Source: Mesostigma viride
Lineage: Eukaryota; Streptophyta; Mesostigmatophyceae; Mesostigmatales; Mesostigmataceae
Assembly (NCBI GenBank): GCA_009746045.1
Contig: RPFO01000332.1
Span: forward strand, 1 to 29,263
Direction: 5' to 3'
Length of the DNA: 29,263 bases
Of this stretch, positions 7,390 to 14,158 are shown one piece after another. The number at the start of each line of letters is the position of its first letter. Position 1 is the first letter of the stretch. A model generated the notes under the pieces. The model searched no databases, had not been told where the DNA came from, and was given only the letters and a program-made list of their open reading frames with translations. The position numbers were made by a program, and so were the translations under genes.

Positions 7390-8323
7390 ATGATCGCGAT
7401 CACGGAGTCCGTGATGGCGTCCCTCCTGTTCGCGTTGCTGACGATGGTCGCGCGGCTGTGGCGCGTCGCGTGCCGTCTGGGCCGCCGAATCGGCGCGCCG
7501 ATCGACTCGGGGTCGGCCGTCGTGATCCATCGCGCGTACGTGTCGGACCACGACGCGTGGTTCGACGTGACGGAGCGGTTCCGCGATTGGTGGGCCGCCG
7601 CCGCCGCGAGGGACGAGTGGGGGGAGGCGACGGGATACGACCTCGCGTGCGAATGGGGCGTGTCGAACCGGCTCTCCGCCGAGACGCGCACCGCCGGGCT
7701 CCCCCGGGCAGCCTGTCCGTGTCGTTCCGCCGTGGCGCCGAGTCGTTCTTGGTGACGTACCCTCTGTCGTGTCGTATTTCGTTCCCCCCTGGAAAGATGA
7801 AGAGGAGACGGAGACGGTGCGACCCCCGGTCGACGCGAGGACGCGGCTCTCGCGCAAGGTTCTGTCGGCGACGTTCGGACGGTCTCGTCCGCACGCGGAG
7901 GACGAGGACTGCACACGGTGCGTGGCGAGAAGTCTGGGTCCGCTCGGCGACTTCTACGCGTCCGCGGGTCTGCCGCAGTTCGTCTGGGCCCTGTGGAGAC
8001 ACGCGGAGATCGAGAAGTCGAGTCGCCGCGCCCTGCGAGCCTTGGGCCGGCGCCCGAGGCGAGGCCGGCTGTCCGCGCCCTCTCCGTGGGAGGACCGGGA
8101 CGTGAGCGAGGGCGAGGGCGAGGGCGGGGGCGGGGGCGAGGTCGAGGGCGAGGCGGACGTCGAGAAAGGAGGGGATTCGTCGGACCCGCCCTGTTTCCTG
8201 CGCGTCATCTTCGGCGACGGAAAAACCGTGGTGTACGATTCGAGATCGGTGACCGAGTCGCTCGGTTCCGGCGGGACGGCCCACTACACGTTCGACGCCG
8301 CGGCCGCGAAGAAGAGGGACTGA
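7390..8323 (+). CDS. Membrane-anchored hypothetical protein, read in three frames
   Basis: Coding-like protein continues through three consecutive frames. The first frame opens at the ATG at 7390 with a hydrophobic segment (about residues 8-24, MASLLFALLTMVARL). It passes to a second near the C and G runs at 7701-7708, then to a third near the C run at 7783-7788, ending at 8323. Each step equals loss of one base. The last part includes a Gly/Glu tract and ends 3 bp before the next gene. No family is recognised. Either the copy is broken or two bases were missed in sequencing; separate genes are less likely because the third frame has no ATG at its start. Confidence 0.55.
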
Positions 8324-8326
8324 GGA

Positions 8327-9097
8327 ATGGACGACCTCCCCGAGTACGACTTCGAGGAGCACGAGGCCGAGATGGACGGGGCCGAGACGGGCCCGGCGAT
8401 CTCGGACGGGGCGCCCTACCGCGTGTTGCGCGCCGCGCCGTTACGCGCCTTGTTGGAGAAGGGACGTCGCGACACGTGGCCGGAACGGACGGACGTGTGC
8501 TGCTGGCACTGCTGCCACCCGTTCGACGGGGTCCCGGCGGTGCTGCCCGTGGGGTACAAGCCGGGCAAGGGTTTTTTGGTGAAGGGCGTGTTCTGCGGAT
8601 TCGCGTGCGCCAAGAGCTATAACATGGACACGTCGGGGGCGCAGAGGGAACTACGGAACATGTGGCTGTTCGACATGATGCTGAAATTGTGGCGGTCGAA
8701 CCCGAGCCGCGAGCGGCGCGCTTTCCCGGGAGTGCGTCCCGCTCCGCCGCGGACGTGCTTGAAGATGTTCGGCGGGGACATGACGATCGAGGAGTTCCGA
8801 GGGGCGGACCCGTTCGAGCTGCATCGCGTGTTGGACCCTCCGTTCACGATGGACGTCATACAGCAGGTGCATTGCGTGTACGAGATCAACGAGAAGGCGC
8901 GGAGGACGAAGAGGGACGCGGTCGTGCGCGAGCCCACGATCCGCGACCCGGCGGAGTCGAAGAAGCGGCGGGACGCGGAACAGGCCAAGTTGACGTTGAA
9001 ACGTCCGCGGCCGTCCGCGAACCCGAAACACAGTTTAGACAAGTTTCTTAGCAAGGGCAAGGCCAAGGCGCCCACCGTCGCGATCCCGCCTCGGTGA
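8327..9097 (+). CDS. FCS/MYM-type zinc-finger protein, VLTF-2-like
   Basis: A 256-residue protein. Residues 59-94 hold a Cys-rich module: CWHCCHPFDG with Cys59 and Cys62, then LPVGY, then GVFCGFACAKSYN with Cys90 and Cys94. This arrangement is typical of giant-virus proteins compared to the poxvirus late transcription factor VLTF-2, so a role in viral late transcription is inferred from the family. The middle is helical and the C-terminal 60 residues are Lys/Arg-rich. AATAAA follows at 9124-9129. It is convergent with the next gene. Confidence 0.7.
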   Translation: MDDLPEYDFEEHEAEMDGAETGPAISDGAPYRVLRAAPLRALLEKGRRDTWPERTDVCCWHCCHPFDGVPAVLPVGYKPGKGFLVKGVFCGFACAKSYNMDTSGAQRELRNMWLFDMMLKLWRSNPSRERRAFPGVRPAPPRTCLKMFGGDMTIEEFRGADPFELHRVLDPPFTMDVIQQVHCVYEINEKARRTKRDAVVREPTIRDPAESKKRRDAEQAKLTLKRPRPSANPKHSLDKFLSKGKAKAPTVAIPPR

Positions 9098-9133
9098 AAA
9101 TTTGTATCGATTCGTATTACAGGAATAAAGTCG

Positions 9134-9445
9134 TTAAGCTGAATAACCAGGCAACCATTGACGAACGGCTTTGATACCTTTGACCAATCCGAGCACGTCC
9201 CCTAATACGGGGACGCGCGCGATGATGTCCCCCGACAGGTTGCCGATCTCTTCCGCATACCCCAATTCATCAAAGCTGTCCTCCATAACACGCCTGTCGA
9301 TCGGTTTCATCAACTCCTTTTTGAGCGATTTCGTTCTATTTTTCACGTCCCCTCGCTGTTCCGCCATTTTGATCATTTCGTCCGATAAGCGCTCGTGCAC
9401 CGTGCCGTTTAACGACCCTGCGAGGAGTTTAGAAAGGAGCGACAT
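9134..9445 (-). CDS. Hypothetical protein, 103 aa
   Basis: Not recognised. The protein is helical, with a charged centre (KNRTKSLKKELMK) and a hydrophobic C-terminal segment (about residues 72-92, DIIARVPVLGDVLGLVKGI) that could be membrane-associated. It follows the 313-residue gene on the same strand with a 26-bp gap and is less GC-rich, like that neighbour, so the two probably form a unit. Confidence 0.65.
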   Translation of the reverse strand: MSLLSKLLAGSLNGTVHERLSDEMIKMAEQRGDVKNRTKSLKKELMKPIDRRVMEDSFDELGYAEEIGNLSGDIIARVPVLGDVLGLVKGIKAVRQWLPGYSA

Positions 9446-9471
9446 CTTGTTCCTCTTAAGTGCCTCGTCTG

Positions 9472-10413
9472 TCAGAATTTTCGCTCTTTCATCCTCAGGC
9501 CGGTCTGTTCTTTCGGGTCTTCGAGGATCTTTTGCGACTCCCTCGCGATTTCCGCTTTCCGGAACTTTTCGACTTCGGCGTCCACCCCCGCGTCTCGTGC
9601 GTACTTGGACCTCCGCAAGCCGCGTCGCGCCTCGCGCACGCCCAAGACCCCGCCCGACGCCGCCATCATTTTTAGGGTGTCATCGATGGAGCGCTCGGGG
9701 TGCAGCAAGGGCAATGCGAGAGTGATCCAAGGCGGTACGGGATACCCCGCAATGTTTATCAACGCCGGGATCATGTTGAGGTACACGTATCCTTTCATCT
9801 TAGTATTACTTGTCCCGGCGGAGCGCGCCCCCGCGAGTGCGTGGATCATCAGACGGACCGGTTTCGGGACCGTATCCATCAACTGATCTATAAACGGGAT
9901 CGTAGACACTAACACGGATATGTCTCCGACGGCCGCGAACACCGTCTTCGCCAATTGGCGAATCATGGTCATGACACGAGCGGGGATCAGACGACGCAGA
10001 AAAGAGAATCGCTGGCCTGCATTGAGACGTTTGGACACGATCGAGCACAGCTCAGACTTGGTTTCTTTCGCGAACTCGTCACGTGTCCGTCCGAACAACA
10101 CGGCAGCGACAGACGCGAGTTGGTCGCGCGTTACGCCTCCATCTGAGGCGAGTGTCTGTACGCACGCGTCGTGACTCAGGCGGTCGACGACGGCCACGTT
10201 CAGTTTATAACACAGATCGGGCGGTCGGATCGCGCGGACTTCCTTCAAGGAGATGCCCGGGAAGAGGATCTGATAAAGTCGAATCGCGTCTCTCCGATTC
10301 GTACCTTTGAGCGCCCCGTCGAAACATATTATGGCGGAATCGTCCGCGGCTGCGGTTTTGAGCGCATTCAGCGTTTTCGACGTCGGGGTCTTCTTATGTC
10401 CTTTCGAGCCCAT
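9472..10413 (-). CDS. Hypothetical protein, 313 aa, hydrophobic centre
   Basis: Not recognised. It has a basic N-terminus (MGSKGHKKTPTSK), a globular first half, then two hydrophobic segments (about 150-175, MIRQLAKTVFAAVGDISVLV, and about 207-230, YVYLNMIPALINIAGYPVPPW). It ends in a charged helical tail. A membrane or virion protein is possible. The start is supported by CATATAATTATACGCGTCC just ahead of the ATG, one of the clearest TATA-like boxes in the window. Confidence 0.75.
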   Translation of the reverse strand: MGSKGHKKTPTSKTLNALKTAAADDSAIICFDGALKGTNRRDAIRLYQILFPGISLKEVRAIRPPDLCYKLNVAVVDRLSHDACVQTLASDGGVTRDQLASVAAVLFGRTRDEFAKETKSELCSIVSKRLNAGQRFSFLRRLIPARVMTMIRQLAKTVFAAVGDISVLVSTIPFIDQLMDTVPKPVRLMIHALAGARSAGTSNTKMKGYVYLNMIPALINIAGYPVPPWITLALPLLHPERSIDDTLKMMAASGGVLGVREARRGLRRSKYARDAGVDAEVEKFRKAEIARESQKILEDPKEQTGLRMKERKF

Positions 10414-10448
10414 GGACGCGTATAATTATATGCACAAAAAATATTGCG

Positions 10449-11576
10449 TCAAGTCCTCGCTGTCAGGCGCCACCGCGTCTGCGCCTTCGTCCGCGGCCGC
10501 GTCTGCGACCGCGTCACCCTCCGCGCCGGCGGCTGTTTCCGTTTCCTCGCGGGTCTCCTTACAGGAACCAGCGGAGGCGGAGGGGGCGGGGGCGGGGGCG
10601 GGAGAGGAGGAGGAGATGCGCGGATGCGACGAGTCAACGCCCTCGCGGCCTGCGTCGGCGTCCGAGCGGCCGTGGGCGCCCTCGACGCGGACCGCGTCGT
10701 CCTCGTGGCCGGCAGCGCGTGCGCCGCCGTCAAGTCGGGCAACGCATCCGGTCTCCTGTACGTGTCGCCACAGTTGCCGATGACGGTCATCAAGGGCGCC
10801 TCCATCAGGAACCCGAGGCCGTTGCTATCGTCGAAGATCTCGAAGCCGTACTGGTGGCGGTAGTACCCCGCGAGCTCGCGGTTGTCCTCGATCTCGCACA
10901 CCGTCGTGCGTCGAAACTTCGCTTTGTCCTCCTCCGTCTTCATCTTCTTCGTCGTGACCTCGACGTATCGGTTCGTGGCCTTGTGCTGCAAGAGGTACTT
11001 GCGCAAGTCCTCGTCGGACATGGTGAGCGCCTTGCGCTTTTTGGAGTCCTTCGACATCTCGCAGTGTCCCCCGCCGGCCTCCAGTCCGATGACCGCGGTG
11101 GCCGGGTCCCTCACGAACCCCTTTTCGACCATGAGGAAGATCGCCGCGCACAAGAGCTTCTTGCCGAGCCCCGCCAGCGAGGCCCTCTCCGTGCTGGTAC
11201 TGTCCCCGCGAAACTGCTGCGGACGGACGTAGAACCATTCGAGGTACAGGTAGTTGTTCCGCAGTCGCTCGGCCTCGTTCTCCTTCCCGGGCGGCGTGTG
11301 CGCCTTGTCCCGTTTCCGGCTGTCGATCTGCACGTACGCGAGGTCGTTGTACGGCGGCCGCTCCTCCCTCAACTTTTTCGTCAGGCCGGAGGAGTACCCG
11401 CTCGGGATCGGGATCCACAAGTACAATGTCTTGCGCAGGAATTTGTAGTGGACCTCGAGAGGGAACTCCTTCGTATTAGGCTCCTCTCGGATCCTGTAAT
11501 CGACGCGCACGCGTTTCGTGGGGATCAGCGCGAGCTCGTCCGCGAGCCCCGGCGCGTACATGTTGTCCTTGGTCAT
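10449..11576 (-). CDS. GNAT-like acetyltransferase with Pro/Arg-rich tail
   Basis: A 375-residue protein from the ATG at 11576. Residues about 105-265 resemble a GNAT fold: a strand YLYLEWFYV, a loop and helix SLAGLGKKLLCAAIFLMVEKG placed like the acetyl-CoA-binding motif, a strand AVIGLEA, and the motif GYYRHQYGFEIF typical of the C-terminal half. The usual Q/RxxGxG/A loop is imperfect. Residues about 320-375 are a run of prolines then Arg/Lys-rich, suggesting nucleic-acid binding or a nuclear signal. Substrate unknown. The A and B motif positions make GNAT likely but not certain. Confidence 0.6.
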   Translation of the reverse strand: MTKDNMYAPGLADELALIPTKRVRVDYRIREEPNTKEFPLEVHYKFLRKTLYLWIPIPSGYSSGLTKKLREERPPYNDLAYVQIDSRKRDKAHTPPGKENEAERLRNNYLYLEWFYVRPQQFRGDSTSTERASLAGLGKKLLCAAIFLMVEKGFVRDPATAVIGLEAGGGHCEMSKDSKKRKALTMSDEDLRKYLLQHKATNRYVEVTTKKMKTEEDKAKFRRTTVCEIEDNRELAGYYRHQYGFEIFDDSNGLGFLMEAPLMTVIGNCGDTYRRPDALPDLTAAHALPATRTTRSASRAPTAARTPTQAARALTRRIRASPPPLPPPPPPPPPPLVPVRRPARKRKQPPARRVTRSQTRPRTKAQTRWRLTART

Positions 11577-11640
11577 GACGCCACGTCGTAATGCTGTACG
11601 CGTCCAAAAAAATATCGCAACGGATTGATAGAAAGATACG
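11577..11640. promoter_or_regulatory. Divergent promoter between GNAT-like gene and small basic protein
   Basis: A 64-bp gap between divergent starts. It contains AAAAAAATATCGC and, next to the plus-strand ATG, GAAAGATACG. The run of A and T in otherwise GC-rich DNA marks it as the shared start region. Confidence 0.45.
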
Positions 11641-11805
11641 ATGGTCGCGAGACGTCCGAGGCGTCCCAACGGCTGCATCCGTCGCCGGCCCGGTTCGGCC
11701 GCCAGGAACCCGTGGGTCCAGCTCGTCATGAAGACGTGGGACCAGGGGCGCGGCGGCACCTACAAGCAGGCCATTCAGAAGGCCCGTGCCCAGTGGAACA
11801 AGTAA
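11641..11805 (+). CDS. Small basic protein, 54 aa (chromatin-like)
   Basis: An ATG-started frame too short for usual cut-offs. The first 22 residues are Arg/Pro-rich (MVARRPRRPNG), followed by NPWVQLVMKTWDQ, TYKQAIQKA and a stop after WNK. A basic start plus an NPW...Y.A..A helix pair recalls short HMG-like or YABBY-like virion DNA-binding proteins of large DNA viruses. DNA condensation is the inferred role. A strong hairpin follows its stop. Confidence 0.65.
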   Translation: MVARRPRRPNGCIRRRPGSAARNPWVQLVMKTWDQGRGGTYKQAIQKARAQWNK

Positions 11806-11826
11806 ACGCATTCGTCCTTGGTCAAT

Positions 11827-11852
11827 GACCCTCGCCTGATCGATCGAGGGTC
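11827..11852 (+). terminator. Hairpin downstream of small basic protein gene
   Basis: GACCCTCG and CGAGGGTC form a perfect 8-bp stem around a 10-base loop, 22 bases after the stop codon. It lies between two convergent genes, as do the palindromes at 1283 and 22823. It also falls inside the possible extended frame of the minus-strand gene, which weakens that extension. Confidence 0.45.
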
Positions 11853-11932
11853 GCCGTTCTCGTATCGGTCGTAGACGCGCGCGTCCGTGCGCGCGGCCAC
11901 GACCGACTCGATTTCGGGGATCCGGCGTGCGA

Positions 11933-12225
11933 TCACCGATCGGGCGCGGCGAGGTGGTCCGTCCAATCGCTCATCGTGAGCCCGGGCGCGACGACGTCGC
12001 CGTGCACGGGGGTCTGGAACGCGCGCGTCGCGGAGAGGTTCAAGGGGAGTCCGTCCTCCCTGGCGCGAGGATTGGCGAGGACGCGCGCGTCGCAGTAATT
12101 TCCGTGACGGAGGGCGACGGGGTCGTCACATTGGAGCAGAGAGCGGAACACGCGGTCGCGGTCCCATTTGGACACGCGTCCGTGGGTGACGGGGTGGTCT
12201 CCGGCGGGTACGAACAGGAAGTCCA
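11933..12225 (-). CDS. Hypothetical protein, 97 aa, possibly longer
   Basis: It starts MDFLFVPAGDHPV at the ATG complementary to 12223-12225, directly after a run of A on its strand. Not recognised; it has several Arg/Asp pairs and two Cys. It stops at 11933. A second open frame from about 11966 to 11775 continues with protein-like sequence (IPEIESVVAARTDARVYDRY), and a one-base change in a GG at the stop would join them into about 150 residues. The hairpin at 11827 argues for the short form. Confidence 0.6.
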
Positions 12226-12250
12226 TTTTTTTATGTCGGGAGAATGATAA
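12226..12250. promoter_or_regulatory. 25-bp divergent promoter
   Basis: Two genes start back to back with only TTTTTTTATGTCGGGAGAATGATAA (given here as two parts: a T run with ATG, then GGGAGAATGATAA) between them. All core promoter signals must lie here or in coding sequence. AATGATAA sits directly ahead of the plus-strand ATG. Confidence 0.45.
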
Positions 12251-14134
12251 ATGAGCCTCGCGCGGTACCTGCAGCACGTGCAAGGAGGCGACGGTTTTTC
12301 TCCGCACATTTTCGACGAGCACTTCGCCAAGTACGCGAACGAGGGGTACGCCGCCCCCGTCGAGCCGACCGCCGAGGCCGTACCGCCGCCCGTCCCGTAC
12401 GGCGACATCACGGCGCGGCAGGCAGAGGACTTCGGGGTGGTTATGGTGGACCGCGACGTGCTTGCGCGGATCATGCGCGCGGTCGAGGAGGTGGAGAGAC
12501 GCAAGGGTCTTTCGGTCCCGCCGTCGTTGAACTCGGTGTACGCGAGCGAGGGGGGCGGGTGGCCGGGGGTGACGACGGACGACGGGGAGCTGGTTCGTAT
12601 GCCGTCTCGCCTGGATTTGGACTACGGTACGAAGATGCCTCCGATGATGCTTCCGTCGGACTTTGAGCGCGTGATGGCGCCGATCTACCCGGGGTTCCGT
12701 CCGGTGCACGGGGCGGGCGACTCGGGCGGCAACGAGAGGAGCGACGAAGCGCCCAAACCCTCCTCCGCTGTTTCCGCTGGTCCCGCTGCGCCCTCCGCTT
12801 CTACTGACACCGCCGCAGGAGCCTCAGGATCCTCCGTACTTTCGGCACTGTCGGGCACGAGTTCGTCCGCGGTGCCCGACCTGGCGGGATCGAAGTCGGG
12901 CGACCCATCGGACGAGGAGAGGGATATTTGGAAAGATTTAGAGAGCGCGGGGTTCAAAGAGCAAGCAGAGAGGGAGTTGGCGGGAGTTACGGATCCTGAG
13001 GCGAGAAGGGAGATCCTAGAGGCGTGGAACGACGTGTTGGATGACCCGGCAAGCATTGAGGCAATAGCGACTCAATTGGATAGGTTGAAGAAAACAGTCG
13101 TTGACGGTATCATCACGCCAATGTCCGACCAGGTCGCGAGATTGGTGCGCGCCCTCGCGTCACGGATGTCGGGGTCGTCCTCTACGTCGGGGACGGGGAC
13201 AGGGGAGACGACGGTATCCACGACCGAGGAAACGTTGTCGACGGAAGAAGCCGAACGTCTTTTAAAGGACTACGCTATCAATACGTATATTGATGATAAT
13301 TTGGGGTCCGGTATGGGTGAGCACGAACGAGTTGAGTTGTGGGGCGAACTCTTGGAGTTGGCGAAGAACGCGGGTAGTTTTGCAGGTGGACAGGAAGCGA
13401 TGGCGGTCGCTATGAGAAAGATGATTATGAAAGGGTCTGACGTGGTCGATGATATCATGAATTCGAATGATAGGCTAGATTCTCTATCACATTCCTTTGG
13501 TCCACACGTCGACAATGACGTTAGGTCGGTCGCGATCACATCCGCCCTGGATAAGATACGGAGAACTGATGGACAGACACATGCAGAGTTTGCCAAGGAT
13601 GTGGAAGTCATGTTGAGGCAATTACATGACGCGAGGGTATTCGAGTACAGCGGGCTGAAGGAGCCGGCAGATTCTGCACTTAGAAAAGCGATGTACGTAT
13701 TTAACAACCCAAACTCGAAAGGTAATCCTGACAAGATCGCAAAGCTAGGGAGGTTTCTGAATGATCTTCATGAAAAAGCCGTAATGATGCGCCGCGGGGC
13801 GGCCGTGGATAACGGTGTTGTAGCAGATTCGGTCACACGGGCTTTAAAAGATTTAAAGAAGACAGATGACATTTCTCGGACCGATTACGCACGACAGGTG
13901 AAGGATGCCTTAGACGCCCTAACAGCAAATAACGTGATGGGCGGTGAGATTGCGGACATGGCGAATCGAGTCTCCGAAGCAGCAACCCTTGTTATTGGCA
14001 ACCCCCGTGCCAGAGAAACAAACAATAGAGTAAACGCTATCGTCAACGGGGTGTCGAGCATGCTTACAATGGCTGACGATTTTCGAACATCTGGATACAA
14101 GAATGCGCTAGAAGCGGTATGGGGTTTAGATTAA
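12251..14134 (+). CDS. Large helical protein with two tandem ~100-aa repeats, 627 aa
   Basis: Not recognised. Residues 1-160 are GC-rich coding with a Pro/Ala-rich stretch. Residues about 165-225 are Ser/Ala/Gly linker. The rest is mainly helical. Residues about 420-518 and 519-620 look like tandem copies: compare ITSALDKIRRTDGQTHAEFAKDVEVML-type text near 430 with VTRALKDLKKTDDISRTDYARQV near 526. By eye, GC content falls from over 70 percent in the first third to near 40 percent after about 13240. A virion or scaffold protein is plausible from size and repeats. Confidence 0.75.
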   Translation: MSLARYLQHVQGGDGFSPHIFDEHFAKYANEGYAAPVEPTAEAVPPPVPYGDITARQAEDFGVVMVDRDVLARIMRAVEEVERRKGLSVPPSLNSVYASEGGGWPGVTTDDGELVRMPSRLDLDYGTKMPPMMLPSDFERVMAPIYPGFRPVHGAGDSGGNERSDEAPKPSSAVSAGPAAPSASTDTAAGASGSSVLSALSGTSSSAVPDLAGSKSGDPSDEERDIWKDLESAGFKEQAERELAGVTDPEARREILEAWNDVLDDPASIEAIATQLDRLKKTVVDGIITPMSDQVARLVRALASRMSGSSSTSGTGTGETTVSTTEETLSTEEAERLLKDYAINTYIDDNLGSGMGEHERVELWGELLELAKNAGSFAGGQEAMAVAMRKMIMKGSDVVDDIMNSNDRLDSLSHSFGPHVDNDVRSVAITSALDKIRRTDGQTHAEFAKDVEVMLRQLHDARVFEYSGLKEPADSALRKAMYVFNNPNSKGNPDKIAKLGRFLNDLHEKAVMMRRGAAVDNGVVADSVTRALKDLKKTDDISRTDYARQVKDALDALTANNVMGGEIADMANRVSEAATLVIGNPRARETNNRVNAIVNGVSSMLTMADDFRTSGYKNALEAVWGLD

Positions 14135-14158
14135 AAATATCATCGTAAGTGTATATCC

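Noticed and set aside
6676-7916. Two long minus-strand open frames (412 and 381 codons)
   Set aside because: They are antisense to the acidic protein and palindrome cluster, are low-complexity Arg/Ser/Gly-rich, and reflect GC-rich codon bias rather than genes.
10719-11591. 290-codon plus-strand open frame
   Set aside because: Antisense to the GNAT-like gene and lacking an upstream promoter-like stretch.
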